64,000 nucleotides of DNA from Aquimarina aquimarini. GTDB lineage: Bacteria; Bacteroidota; Bacteroidia; Flavobacteriales; Flavobacteriaceae. The notes under the pieces are model-generated. The model searched no databases and was not told the DNA's origin. It worked only from the letters and a program-made list of their open reading frames with translations. The DNA lies in contig NZ_OMKE01000010.1 of assembly GCF_900299535.1 (NCBI RefSeq), forward strand, positions 1-64,000. Direction: 5' to 3'. The translations under genes were made by a program, and so were the position numbers. Positions 36,735 through 46,560 of this stretch are shown here, in pieces (position 1 is the stretch's first letter; the number at the start of each line of letters is the position of its first letter).

Positions 36735-39233
36735 TTATTTTCCTAAAGAAAGCATATTGGCAAATAATCTATATGCTCCAGAAACTCCTGCAGGAAATTC
36801 CCTAAAAAAACTAAGCCCTGTGTAGACATAATATCCTTTGCCATATTGAGCAACTAATAAAGCTCCTTTTTTCTTAGATTCTCCTTTGTCATGGGTTGCA
36901 AAAATTGGAGTGTATTCTTTTGACCATTTATTAGGGAAGTATAAACCTCTTTCTTGTACCCACCCATTAAAATCTGTATCTGTAATTTTATTAGGTGAAT
37001 TCAGAATTGGATGTTCTGGTTCTAGAAAAGTAATTTTAGCATTTTCATCTGTAACACGATCTCTGGATAATTCAAGAGGGTAGGGACCTAAATTATCTGT
37101 AACCTTCAACCTACGATTGGTATTGTATTGAATGATAAGGTTTCCTCCATTCTTTACGTATTCTAATAAATATTGTTGTTTAAATTTTAATTCTTCTATT
37201 GTATTGTATGCTCTGATTCCTACTACAATGGCATCAAAAGGTTGTAGACTTTGAGTAGAAATAGATTCAGGATCAATACGAGTCACTTTGTAGCCTATTT
37301 GCTGTAAACTTTCTGGGACTACATCTCCTGCACCTTCAATATATCCAATGTTTTGTCCTTTCTTTTTGATATCCAGACGAACAACTTTGGTTTGAGAGGG
37401 CATTATTACAGTTTGAAAAGGAATATGATCATAATCAATAGTAATAACTTCTTTTGAATGCTTTGTACCGTTAATTTCTACTACGGGAGAAATATAACCT
37501 TCGCTTTGAGTTTCTGGAGAGGTGAGCGTAAATACTACTGTTTTTTCTTCTCCTTTTTGAGTAAGATTTATTGCAATATTTGCTGGTGCTATTTGCCAAC
37601 CATCAGGGTGAGATAATGTTATTTTACCGCTTAGATTTGCTTTTCCTGCTTTTATAGTAACAGGAATCTGTTTTGATGTTCCGTTAGCATAAATAATTAC
37701 TTTGTCTTTAATCCCAGCAGAAACAGCAGGAATGATCTCAAATGGTTTATATACTTCTCCTTTTACAGGATCGTTGGTTTTATAAACAACTTCTTTTGAG
37801 AAGGGAATAGAAACTCCCTCAATCAAGATAGTAAATAGTGCTTTAATTGTATGTTCTGTAGTTGGTTTCCCTATTAACTTTTGATCTTCTACGGTATACA
37901 TTCCTAATGTACCTTTGGTGTTTAGCCAGTATGGATTTGTTATATCAAAATTGGTAGGGATTGTTGTTTTAAATTCAAAATTATTTCTAATATTATCATT
38001 CAATACTTTTTTAGGTGTATTATCTATTCCTAATGTTTCCACTTTAATAGACTGTAGCGTGATATTACTAGGACTTCTATTAATAGCTTCTACTTTAACA
38101 GTTACGGGACTTCCTTTTGTAGCATTTGCATCTGTGGCAACGGCTTCTATGTATAGACCAGAAGTAGCAGCAATAATTTCTTTAATTTCTTGAGATTTTA
38201 CTGTTTTCCAGTGCGTATCTTCTAATTCTTGAATAAGCTGATATGCTTTTACTAATTGAGGGATTACAGCAGAAGGGTTTTTAAAATCAAAATCTTTTTC
38301 TACTTGATATAGAATGTCACCAATTGCTTTTCCTCCTTTTACTCGATTCCATGAAGTATCAATTCCTTCAAAAATGTTTGTTTTATCTTTTGGTAATTCT
38401 CCTTTAATTAATTCTATATATTCATTTTGTTGACCACGACTTCCTGTACTACCAAATCCTTGTGATTTGTGTTGGCTACGGCTTAATGAGGCTATTTCTG
38501 TATTAGAAAGCCCTAAAGAAGGGTAATATATACCTGTATCAAAAGCTAATAGATTTGTTTTATCTGCTTTTTCAAATTTTTCTCTACTACCATAAAACCA
38601 CCAAGAAGTATTAAAAAATAGTCTTTTTGGTTGCCATGTTTCTGTAAGATTAAGTTGATCTGGATAAATAGTTTGATCACCAGCTAGGTCAAAAGCTTCT
38701 ACACTTAGCATTGCAGATGAGGTGTGATGACCATGTGTTGTGCCAGGGGTTCTATGATTAAACCTATTGATGATCACATCGGGTCTGAATTTTCTTATAG
38801 CCCATACTACATCACTCAACACTTCTTTTTTATCCCAGATAGCTAATGTTTCATCAGGATGTTTAGAGTATCCAAAATCATTGGCTCGTGTAAACAATTG
38901 CTCCCCACCATCTGTTCTACGAGCGGCTAGTAATTCCTGAGTTCTGATAACACCTAATAGCTCTCTGATTTCTGGACCTATTAAGTTTTGTCCACCGTCT
39001 CCTCTGGTTAATGATAAGTATGCTGTTCTGGCTTTGACTTGATTGGCCATGTACGATATAAGCCGTGTGTTTTCATCATCAGGGTGTGCGGCTACATATA
39101 ATACAGAGCCTAAAAAGTTAAGTTTTTTTATAGCTTGATGAATTTCTGCACTATTTGGTTTGTTGGGATGTTGTCCTTGTAAAAGGAATGGAAATACAAT
39201 AGCAATAGTGGCTATAAAAAGTAATTTTCGCAT
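36735..39233 (-). CDS. Secreted PIG-L/LmbE-family deacetylase
   Basis: 832 residues with signal peptide (cleavage near LLQGQ). The PIG-L catalytic domain fills ~35-300, with AHPDDE at 49-54 and the HGHHTS zinc ligands at about 167-172. The rest is Ig-like beta domains and a C-terminal ThuA/glutamine-amidotransferase-like segment (~620-830: LQPFDAIVVGIRAYNTIEEL, YVKNGGNLIIQYNTN). Members remove acetyl groups from GlcNAc derivatives. Being first in an operon with a symporter and Gfo/Idh oxidoreductase, it likely processes an N-acetylated sugar in the periplasm before uptake. Confidence 0.9.
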   Translation of the reverse strand: MRKLLFIATIAIVFPFLLQGQHPNKPNSAEIHQAIKKLNFLGSVLYVAAHPDDENTRLISYMANQVKARTAYLSLTRGDGGQNLIGPEIRELLGVIRTQELLAARRTDGGEQLFTRANDFGYSKHPDETLAIWDKKEVLSDVVWAIRKFRPDVIINRFNHRTPGTTHGHHTSSAMLSVEAFDLAGDQTIYPDQLNLTETWQPKRLFFNTSWWFYGSREKFEKADKTNLLAFDTGIYYPSLGLSNTEIASLSRSQHKSQGFGSTGSRGQQNEYIELIKGELPKDKTNIFEGIDTSWNRVKGGKAIGDILYQVEKDFDFKNPSAVIPQLVKAYQLIQELEDTHWKTVKSQEIKEIIAATSGLYIEAVATDANATKGSPVTVKVEAINRSPSNITLQSIKVETLGIDNTPKKVLNDNIRNNFEFKTTIPTNFDITNPYWLNTKGTLGMYTVEDQKLIGKPTTEHTIKALFTILIEGVSIPFSKEVVYKTNDPVKGEVYKPFEIIPAVSAGIKDKVIIYANGTSKQIPVTIKAGKANLSGKITLSHPDGWQIAPANIAINLTQKGEEKTVVFTLTSPETQSEGYISPVVEINGTKHSKEVITIDYDHIPFQTVIMPSQTKVVRLDIKKKGQNIGYIEGAGDVVPESLQQIGYKVTRIDPESISTQSLQPFDAIVVGIRAYNTIEELKFKQQYLLEYVKNGGNLIIQYNTNRRLKVTDNLGPYPLELSRDRVTDENAKITFLEPEHPILNSPNKITDTDFNGWVQERGLYFPNKWSKEYTPIFATHDKGESKKKGALLVAQYGKGYYVYTGLSFFREFPAGVSGAYRLFANMLSLGK

Positions 39234-39346
39234 AATTATAGGAGCAATTTTTAGTTGAATTTCTCCAAATATATAAAGATAAAATTCTCAGGATTGGGGT
39301 TTAAGGATACTTTAACAGGAAAGGCAATACTGAGAATTGTACTATT

Positions 39347-41521
39347 TTATTTTGCTTTTCTTTCTACAAACTCCAATTGATCAATAGAAACATTGGTGGT
39401 GAAAATTCCATAATTCACAACTGCTTTACCCTTTTCTAGAGTATCTATTGTACCTATAGATTTACCGTCAATCATTCGTACACGATCTCCAATTTTTAGT
39501 GTAATTTTTGGTTTTGCAGCCTCAATTTTTTCTTCTTTCTTTTTTTCTTCTTTTTTCTTTTTGCGTATTACCTGAACTTTTTCTTGTACCTCTTTGATTA
39601 CCTTTTTTTCTTTTGCCTTTTCTGCAGTTCGCTGTTTCGCACTTTGCTTTTTACGCTTAGAATTTTCTACTTCAACAATTTTTATAAATTCATTTATGAG
39701 TTCTTTTTTTCTTTTGTTATTAAAGTATTTTTCGCTGAGATCATCTACTTTCTGTCCCAAGTAAATCATTCGTTGATTACTATCATACAATTCTTGATAG
39801 CTTTCTAATTTACGTTGTATACGCGTGTTTGTTTTTTCTAAACGTTCTTTTTCTTCTCCTGCTTTTAGTTCTTTAGATTTGAGGTCAGCAGTTGTTTTCT
39901 GAAGCTTAGATCTTTCTTTTTGTAGATTTGCAATACTTTTATCAAACCGAATTTTGCCACGCTCTACTTTTTTCTTTGCTTTATTGATTAAGCTATAAGG
40001 AATCCCATTTTTTTGAGCTACTTCAAAGGTAAATGAACTTCCTGCTTCACCAAGATGTAATTTGAATAAGGGTTCTAGTGTTTTTGAGTTAAACAACATG
40101 TTGGCGTTAGTCATGTTTGGTAACTCACTGGCAAGCATTTTTAGATTGGCATAATGAGTAGTAATAATACCAAACGACCCTCGCTCGTAAAAAACTTCAA
40201 GGAAAGCTTCTGCCAAAGCTCCACCAAGCTCAGGATCACTACCTGTACCAAACTCATCTATCAGGAATAAAGTTTTATCATTACACTTGCGTAGAAAGTA
40301 ATTCATATTCTTTAAGCGATAGCTATAGGTACTCAAATGGTTTTCTATAGATTGGTTGTCTCCTATATCTGTAAGAATTACATCAAAAAGGCACATTCTA
40401 CTATATTCATGTACTGGAATCAACATACCACTTTGCAACATAACTTGTAATAAACCAATCGTTTTTAAGGTAATACTTTTACCTCCAGCATTAGGGCCCG
40501 AGATTACTATTATCTGATTGTTTTGGTCTAATGTTATTGTTTGCGGAAAAGTTTTTTCTCCCTTTGACTTATTAGTAAGATAGAGTAGTGGGTGATATGC
40601 TTTTTGCAGCGTTAATTCTTTGTTTTCTGTAATTTTTGGTAGAACAGCATTCAGCTGGCCTGCATATTTTGACTTTGCAGATACTACATCGGTATCGCTT
40701 AGATAGTCTTGATATTGTATTAATAGTTCAGAAAATGGCCTTAGCTTATTGGTTAATTCCTTGAGTATTTTTACAATTTCTTCACGTTCCTCATACTGAA
40801 GGTTGCTAAGCTCACGACTATACTGCAAGGTTGCTTCTGGTTCAATATATACAATACTTCCCGTTTTAGAATTTCCCATAATCGCTCCCTTTACCTTACG
40901 GCGGTACATTGCTTTTACGGCCAAAACTCTACGATTATCTACGACACTTTCTTTGATTTCATCTAGATAGCCAAGACTGTTGTATCTAGTAAGGTCTTTA
41001 CCAAAACTTCCATTTAGTTTACCTTGTATGATATTGATATCTTTTCTTAGTCTATATAATATTGGTGATGCATCATCTTTTATTTCACCAAACTTATCTA
41101 CTATGTTTTCTATAAGAAGGGTAACTTCTTTGGTAAATGGTATTGCAGATGATGTTTGATATAGAACAGGATAGAGTTCTGCATTTTTTCTAAAAAAAAG
41201 AAGTAATTCATTAGTCGTTCTAGTAATAGAAGCTAATCTTTTTAAGTTTGAAGTTTCTAAAAATGTGTTCTCAATATTAAGCAATTGAATTTCTTTGGTA
41301 ATGCTATCAAATCCATGATTAGGAATACGAGTATCATTAAGAAAGGAAGATTTATATTCAAATACTTCTTGTAATGAAATATGAAGTTGTTCTTTGGTAT
41401 TGAAAGGAACAATTTGTAATGCTTTTGATTTACCAAAATCAGTATTGCAGTATTCTGCAATATGACTTAAGATACTATCAAACTCAAGATCGTCGAGTGT
41501 TTTTTTAGAAATACGAATCAT
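39347..41521 (-). CDS. MutS2-like ATPase without Smr domain
   Basis: 724 residues. The MutS core and ABC-type ATPase are clear: Walker A GPNAGGKSI (342-349), Walker B LFLIDEFGTGSDPELGG (~420-435). A long Lys/Glu coiled coil follows (~520-665) and a KOW-like beta domain ends the protein (IGDRVRMIDGKSIGTID). Canonical MutS2 continues for ~80 residues into an Smr nuclease domain; that is absent here and the stop lies where it would begin. Likely roles are ribosome-collision rescue or recombination control; the missing nuclease favours a non-cutting role. Confidence 0.9.
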   Translation of the reverse strand: MIRISKKTLDDLEFDSILSHIAEYCNTDFGKSKALQIVPFNTKEQLHISLQEVFEYKSSFLNDTRIPNHGFDSITKEIQLLNIENTFLETSNLKRLASITRTTNELLLFFRKNAELYPVLYQTSSAIPFTKEVTLLIENIVDKFGEIKDDASPILYRLRKDINIIQGKLNGSFGKDLTRYNSLGYLDEIKESVVDNRRVLAVKAMYRRKVKGAIMGNSKTGSIVYIEPEATLQYSRELSNLQYEEREEIVKILKELTNKLRPFSELLIQYQDYLSDTDVVSAKSKYAGQLNAVLPKITENKELTLQKAYHPLLYLTNKSKGEKTFPQTITLDQNNQIIVISGPNAGGKSITLKTIGLLQVMLQSGMLIPVHEYSRMCLFDVILTDIGDNQSIENHLSTYSYRLKNMNYFLRKCNDKTLFLIDEFGTGSDPELGGALAEAFLEVFYERGSFGIITTHYANLKMLASELPNMTNANMLFNSKTLEPLFKLHLGEAGSSFTFEVAQKNGIPYSLINKAKKKVERGKIRFDKSIANLQKERSKLQKTTADLKSKELKAGEEKERLEKTNTRIQRKLESYQELYDSNQRMIYLGQKVDDLSEKYFNNKRKKELINEFIKIVEVENSKRKKQSAKQRTAEKAKEKKVIKEVQEKVQVIRKKKKEEKKKEEKIEAAKPKITLKIGDRVRMIDGKSIGTIDTLEKGKAVVNYGIFTTNVSIDQLEFVERKAK

Positions 41522-41610
41522 ACTTTTTTTTACCCTATTTTTGGGTTATATTCGGTCGTTTTTTAGAACAAGGCAAAAGTACACAATTGCTATAATTTTT
41601 TGACACTGAT

Positions 41611-42276
41611 ATGAATGTAAATATTGAAACAACTTGGAATCAGAGACTTAGTAAGGAGTTTGATAAGCCTTATTTCACTACATTGGTTGATTTTGTGAAA
41701 TCGGAATATAAAAACAATACTTGTTATCCGAAAGGAAGTGATGTTTTTGCAGCTTTTGATCATTGTAGTTTTGATGATGTCAAAGTAGTAATAATTGGTC
41801 AAGATCCATATCATGGAGTAGGACAAGCAAATGGTTTATGCTTTTCTGTTAGTGATGGGATTGCTATGCCTCCTTCATTAATCAATATTTTTAAAGAAAT
41901 AGAAACAGATCTTCAATTACCTTTTCCTGAAAACGGAAATTTAGAACGCTGGGCAAAGCAAGGAGTGTTATTACTAAATGCTACACTTACTGTAAAGGCG
42001 CATGAGGCAGGATCTCATCAAAATAAAGGATGGGAGCAATTTACAGATGCTGTAATACAAGCAGTTTCGGATAAAAAAGAGAATGTAGTCTTTTTGCTAT
42101 GGGGGGGATATGCAAAGAAAAAAGGATCTAAAATTGATAGATCAAAACATTACGTCCTTACAAGCGGACACCCTTCACCTTTGAGTGCTAATAGAGGGTA
42201 TTGGTTTGGAAATAAACATTTCAGTAAAACCAATTCATATCTACAGGAAACGAATAAAACCAGCATTAATTGGTAA
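41611..42276 (+). CDS. ung: Uracil-DNA glycosylase
   Basis: 221 residues, family-1 UDG. It removes uracil from DNA at the start of base-excision repair. The catalytic water-activating motif GQDPYHG is at 63-69 (Asp65), the uracil-binding LLLNATLTV near 120, and the HPSPLS minor-groove motif at 187-192. Length is standard. It is transcribed away from mutS2 across a 90-base gap. Confidence 0.97.
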   Translation: MNVNIETTWNQRLSKEFDKPYFTTLVDFVKSEYKNNTCYPKGSDVFAAFDHCSFDDVKVVIIGQDPYHGVGQANGLCFSVSDGIAMPPSLINIFKEIETDLQLPFPENGNLERWAKQGVLLLNATLTVKAHEAGSHQNKGWEQFTDAVIQAVSDKKENVVFLLWGGYAKKKGSKIDRSKHYVLTSGHPSPLSANRGYWFGNKHFSKTNSYLQETNKTSINW

Positions 42277-42283
42277 ATATTTC

Positions 42284-42466
42284 TTATGCTGCGTTAGGAA
42301 CTTCTGAAGATTTCGACTTATTAGATGATTGGTCTGTTATAGTATTGATCTGAGCTTTTTTTGCCTTTGATTTCTTTTTATCAGAGTCAACAGAGTGTGT
42401 ACTTAACTTAAGTAAGATAAAATTAAAGACAACGAGACCTGCAAGTATTATTAAAAAAGTTACCAT
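42284..42466 (-). CDS. Small membrane protein of unknown function
   Basis: 60 residues: one N-terminal hydrophobic helix (MVTFLIILAGLVVFNFILL) and a Lys/Ser-rich soluble tail (DKKKSKAKKA). It lies convergent to ung with seven bases between the stops. The bias for charged low-complexity tails is common in small flavobacterial membrane proteins. No family recognised. Confidence 0.62.
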   Translation of the reverse strand: MVTFLIILAGLVVFNFILLKLSTHSVDSDKKKSKAKKAQINTITDQSSNKSKSSEVPNAA

Positions 42467-42767
42467 AATTGATAGATTTGTTAGTTAACTAGTAATTATT
42501 AGATGCACTTATATGTAAAAGGTTGCTTCATGCGTTAATAATTAGTTAATATAATTGGGGTAGGCTGGGCAAATGTACAATTTTTTTTAATTGTATAAAT
42601 GCTCTAATCTTATATATTTTAAGAATTGATTACTTTGTAATATCAGATGTTTTATTTTAAGTATACGATATTTGGATATATATATAGTTTATAATTCGTT
42701 AATAAATAGCATTTTATTTTAACTATTTTTTGGTTAAAGAAAACTTATTTTTTTAATAAACAGTATA
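42467..42767. other. Gene-free AT-rich stretch
   Basis: Very AT-rich spacer between two minus-strand genes. I see no open frame of note, no clear terminator and no repeat shared with other parts of the window. It presumably holds the promoter of the small membrane protein gene. Confidence 0.5.
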
Positions 42768-43619
42768 TTATAGATCAAAAATTAAATTTTTTGGATCTGT
42801 TTTTTTATCAATTATATCTAGGTTAAACAAATAATCCTGAACCTTGATCAATGTTTCTTTCTCTATTGGTGATTGGCTCCATTCTGTAAGTGCTAGCCAT
42901 TCACGAATATCTTTGAGTTGTTGATCATACCTATAGGCTAATGTTTTATCAATGCTAGGTATGTGCTTAAAATCAGAAGTGGTGGTGTTTATTATATCAA
43001 GAATTGTTCTTACCGTTTCTGTATTTGCAGAAAGAACTTCTTCTCTAACTGCGATAACAAAACATGGCCATGGAGTAGGGCAGTCTGCTACTCTTCTAAA
43101 AATTCCATTGTCTACCAATGGTTTTGTTGTAAAATGCTCCCACATAAAATAATCAGCATTTCCATTGGTTAATGCATCTACTGCACCGTCTAAGTTTCTT
43201 ATTACTTCAAATTGTAATAAAGAGGTATCCCAATCATGATTTTGTGCATTTACATGTGCCATCAAGTGTGAGCCAGAGCCATATCTACTAATTGCCGCTT
43301 TTTTATTTTGTAATTCAAAAATAGAAGAATAATTAGAATTTGCCCCTACATGAATCCCCCATATGAGAGGTGTTTGAATATATGTTTGAACAATTTTGCA
43401 AGGATTACCTGCTATAATATCTTTGGTAATTCCTTCTGTAAGAACTACTGCAATATCGATATCTTTATTTCTAAGAGCTTCACACATTGCACCTGTTCCT
43501 CCAGGATACTCTATCCACTCTAATTGTATATCGTTTTTAAGATAGCTTCCATCTTCAATACTTAGATGCCAAGGTAAATTGAAATGCTCAGGAACACCAC
43601 CTATTTTTATAGTATTCAT
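42768..43619 (-). CDS. Cytoplasmic type-2 substrate-binding protein (SsuA/Thi5-like)
   Basis: 283 residues. Type-2 periplasmic-binding fold of the NMT1/Thi5/SsuA group: KIGGVPEHFNLPWHLSIEDG at the start, IEYPGGTGAMCEALRN, DIAVVLTEG, AISRYGSGSHLMAH and WEHFTTKPL. Unlike transporter partners it has no signal peptide or lipobox, and no permease or ATPase gene is nearby. Solitary proteins of this form occur widely in Bacteroidetes; they may sense or use a thiamin-pyrimidine or sulfonate-like ligand in the cytoplasm. Function is open. Confidence 0.85.
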   Translation of the reverse strand: MNTIKIGGVPEHFNLPWHLSIEDGSYLKNDIQLEWIEYPGGTGAMCEALRNKDIDIAVVLTEGITKDIIAGNPCKIVQTYIQTPLIWGIHVGANSNYSSIFELQNKKAAISRYGSGSHLMAHVNAQNHDWDTSLLQFEVIRNLDGAVDALTNGNADYFMWEHFTTKPLVDNGIFRRVADCPTPWPCFVIAVREEVLSANTETVRTILDIINTTTSDFKHIPSIDKTLAYRYDQQLKDIREWLALTEWSQSPIEKETLIKVQDYLFNLDIIDKKTDPKNLIFDL

Positions 43620-43769
43620 GCTATCTAAAAGTTAATATTGTGTATTTCATCGATATTTTTTGTTTTTTAACGATAAAAAATGATTGTTTTTTTATATATT
43701 TGAATTGTAATTCTTTTAAACACCATATATTTATGAAAAGTTTTAACCTCAAATAAAAACAATATTGCT

Positions 43770-43916
43770 ATGAAAAAGAATTTTTTAAAAAATAAAAATA
43801 CATATGTAAAGGTTGCGAAGGTAAAAAATAATTCTTTAGAGAATAGTATCGTAATTTTTATTGCAGTATTGTTAGTTACTAATCTGTTGATTAGTCTTAA
43901 AATATTATTTGGTTAA
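43770..43916 (+). CDS. 48-residue single-span membrane protein
   Basis: MKKNFLKNKNTYVKVAKVKN at the start is strongly basic, followed by one hydrophobic helix (IVIFIAVLLVTNLLISLKIL). It is flanked by a 150-base upstream region and a clean intrinsic terminator 22 bases after the stop, which supports a real transcription unit. Function unknown. Confidence 0.58.
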   Translation: MKKNFLKNKNTYVKVAKVKNNSLENSIVIFIAVLLVTNLLISLKILFG

Positions 43917-43937
43917 TATTATTTTTTTGTTTCGTAT

Positions 43938-43973
43938 AAAAAAAGGTTATCATTTATTTGATAACCTTTTTTA
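43938..43973 (+). terminator. Intrinsic terminator
   Basis: AAAAAAAGGTTATC pairs with GATAACCTTTTTT across a short loop and ends in a T-run. It follows the small plus-strand ORF and could also end transcription of the convergent OmpA-type gene. Confidence 0.85.
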
Positions 43974-44006
43974 TATTTTAAATAATTAAAAAATAACTCC
44001 TAGATT

Positions 44007-44873
44007 TTAATTACCTCCTTGAGTTGCTTTTTTCATACCATCTTCAATCATATTATAAAACTGATCAAGTTTTGGTAAAACTACAATTCTTGTACGTCTG
44101 TTTTTTGCACGATTTGCTGCAGAAGAATTATCAGATATAGGAATGTAATAACTTCTTCCTGCTGCTGTCATACGCTTAGGATCTACTTTAAAATCTTTTT
44201 GTAATACTCTTACCACAGAAGTAGCACGTTTTACACTTAAATCCCAGTTGTCTAAAAGAACTTTGTTTTTGATTGGCACATTATCGGTATGACCTTCTAC
44301 AAGAAATTCGATATCTGGTTTGTCATTTACTACTTTTGCAACCTTACCAAGTACTTCACGAGCTCTGGCAGAAACATTATAGCTACCACTCTTGAATAAT
44401 AGTTTGTCTGAAATAGAAACATACACTACTCCTTTTTCTACATTTACTTGTATGTCTTCGTCTGCAAGGTTACCAAGTGCTCCTTTAAGGCTAGTTACAA
44501 GAGCTAAGGTTACAGAATCTTTTTTGGTAATAGCATCTTGCATTGTCTTAATCTGTAAATCTTTTTCTTTGATACTCTCTAAAGATTTTTCTAGATTTTC
44601 AGCTTCTTTTGTTGATAGTGTTGCTAGATTACCAACATTGTTTAATAAAGCAGAGTTTTGATTCTTTAGGTTAGATACTTGATCTTGAAGAACTTTTAGT
44701 TGTGAGGTTGAGCTGGCTTTTTCTTCAAGACAGCTATTTAATTTTACGGTAGCTGAATTCAATAAATCCTGCGTCTTTTTTTGTTGGGCTTCTAGGTCAG
44801 AAAACTTCTTCTGCGAAACGCAAGAAGAAAGTAATATTGCTAGAGAGGCCCCAATAATCATCGCTTTTTTCAT
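44007..44873 (-). CDS. OmpA-family lipoprotein
   Basis: 288 residues. Lipobox LLSSC, then a coiled coil (~25-115) and a C-terminal OmpA/MotB peptidoglycan-binding domain (~150-275) with VSISDKLLFKSGSYN, EGHTDNVPI, WDLSVKRATSVVRVL and the NRAKNRRTRIVV end. It tethers the outer membrane to peptidoglycan. The coiled coil in place of a beta-barrel is typical of Pal-like Bacteroidetes lipoproteins. It is monocistronic. Confidence 0.92.
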   Translation of the reverse strand: MKKAMIIGASLAILLSSCVSQKKFSDLEAQQKKTQDLLNSATVKLNSCLEEKASSTSQLKVLQDQVSNLKNQNSALLNNVGNLATLSTKEAENLEKSLESIKEKDLQIKTMQDAITKKDSVTLALVTSLKGALGNLADEDIQVNVEKGVVYVSISDKLLFKSGSYNVSARAREVLGKVAKVVNDKPDIEFLVEGHTDNVPIKNKVLLDNWDLSVKRATSVVRVLQKDFKVDPKRMTAAGRSYYIPISDNSSAANRAKNRRTRIVVLPKLDQFYNMIEDGMKKATQGGN

Positions 44874-44970
44874 TAGAAAATTTGTTTTAGTCTTATTCTG
44901 GTTATATAACTCAAAATTATTAAAAATGTGACGTAATACTAGGTCATTAACAATAATTTATTATATCCCC

Positions 44971-45963
44971 TTATAATTGATTGAAATGTTTACGTTTTAA
45001 TATGAAATATTGCCATACAACGGAAAAATAAGTATAATATTTCCCCGTTTTTGAAAGTTTTTTTCGTTTTTTACATAAAGTGCTGAGGTTCTTATAGAAA
45101 CTCATATGAGCTTTGAAAATAGCAAAAAAATGAGAAAATTTACCTTGTAGTAAAAATCTGAATGCTGCTAGACCATCTAATAGCATTCTAATAAGTACTA
45201 AAAACCACACTTTTTTTCCTGGTACATTCTTGACAAGCAGATAAAGGCTATTTCTAAAATTAAGAAATGTTTTTTTAGGATTCATAGAATCTAGTGTAGC
45301 TCCACCCAAATGATATACAACAGATGTACCTTCATACAATATCTTGTACCCATTGCTCTGTATTCTCCAGCAAAGATCAATTTCTTCTTGGTGCGCAAAA
45401 AAATCTTCATCCAATTTCCCTACACTCTCAAATACTTGTTTCCTTATAAATAAACACGCTCCACTAGCCCAAAATATAGGGGTGCTATCGTCATATTGCC
45501 CGTTGTCTTTTTCTAGTGTATCAAATATCCTTCCTCTACAATAGGGATACCCTAATCTATCTATATACCCTCCAGCAGCTCCTGCATATTCAAAATGAGT
45601 TTTCTTTTTATAGTCTAGTATCTTTGGTTGTATAGCGGCTACTTCATTAAATGCCTGAAAGGTTTTAAGAATCGGTACAAGCCAATCTTTTGATACTTCT
45701 ACATCACTATTAAGAAGACAATAAATATCGGCATCAATCTTTGCCAATGCATCATTGTACCCTTTAGCATAACCTCCATTTACTTTATTCTGAACAATCC
45801 TTATTTCTGGAAAATGAGTTTTTACATAGGCTACAGAATCATCTGTAGAAGCATTATCTGCAAGATAGATAACAGCTTCCTGAGAGTTTTTTATAACCGA
45901 TGGCAAAAACTGTTCTAGTAAGGATCTTCCGTTCCAGTTTAATATAACTATTGCGATATTCAC
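44971..45963 (-). CDS. Family 2 glycosyltransferase
   Basis: 330 residues. GT-A fold: N-terminal IAIVILNWNGRSLLEQFLPS, ADNASTDDS, NGGYAKGYNDAL and the metal-binding LNSDVEV (DXD-like) near 86. EEIDLCWRIQSNGYKILYEG, the family acceptor-site block, lies near 195. The C-terminus has a hydrophobic amphipathic stretch (~255-280) that may hold it to the membrane. Rhamnosyltransferase-like members are closest by pattern. Its sugar and acceptor are unknown. Confidence 0.92.
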   Translation of the reverse strand: MNIAIVILNWNGRSLLEQFLPSVIKNSQEAVIYLADNASTDDSVAYVKTHFPEIRIVQNKVNGGYAKGYNDALAKIDADIYCLLNSDVEVSKDWLVPILKTFQAFNEVAAIQPKILDYKKKTHFEYAGAAGGYIDRLGYPYCRGRIFDTLEKDNGQYDDSTPIFWASGACLFIRKQVFESVGKLDEDFFAHQEEIDLCWRIQSNGYKILYEGTSVVYHLGGATLDSMNPKKTFLNFRNSLYLLVKNVPGKKVWFLVLIRMLLDGLAAFRFLLQGKFSHFFAIFKAHMSFYKNLSTLCKKRKKLSKTGKYYTYFSVVWQYFILKRKHFNQL

Positions 45964-46090
45964 GACTGCAAAATAAAGGGAATAATTAATATAACTCCTA
46001 ATTCAGATAAAAAAGTATATTGTTCAAAAAATAATAAACGATATATCCTGTTATAATCTAGGTGTTTAACCTGATTAAAAAAAATAAAAA

Positions 46091-46534
46091 TTATTTGTGA
46101 TTTGGTATGTCTTTTAGAAAAGTATATTTTTTTTCAGTATAATTCATTTGGCAGTAATAGTGATCTATACCATTGGTAATCATCAAATACTCTGCATTCA
46201 AAGCAAGATTATAACGAGCAATCTGATCAAATACTTCTTGAGTAATTTTTATACGAGTAGATTTGCATTCTACAATAAGAAAGATACTTCCGTCTGGATT
46301 AAATATGATGATATCATACCGCTTATTAAGATCGTTAAACTTTATTAGTTTTTCTACATTGATAAGAGACTCAGGATATTTTTTTTCATCAATAAGAAAA
46401 TGTACCGTATGTTGTCGTACCCATTCTTCTGGAGTAAGAATGATAAATTTTTTGCGAATCCTGTCAAAAATAGAAACTTTATTTTCGCTATTTTTGAACC
46501 TGAACCGATACTCGGGAAAGTTAAGCTTTTGCAT
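46091..46534 (-). CDS. HSDR_N-type PD-(D/E)xK nuclease-like protein
   Basis: 147 residues equal to the N-terminal nuclease domain of type I restriction enzyme HsdR, here free-standing. Active-site residues appear as RYDIIIFNPDG (Asp) and FLIVECKSTRI (Glu-x-Lys). Before these lies TPEEWVRQHTVHFLI, a family mark. It is divergent from holA with only 26 bases between starts, an arrangement conserved in many Bacteroidetes, so it may serve a housekeeping DNA task rather than restriction. Confidence 0.88.
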   Translation of the reverse strand: MQKLNFPEYRFRFKNSENKVSIFDRIRKKFIILTPEEWVRQHTVHFLIDEKKYPESLINVEKLIKFNDLNKRYDIIIFNPDGSIFLIVECKSTRIKITQEVFDQIARYNLALNAEYLMITNGIDHYYCQMNYTEKKYTFLKDIPNHK

Positions 46535-46560
46535 AACACAAATTTGATGATTTTTTCTGA

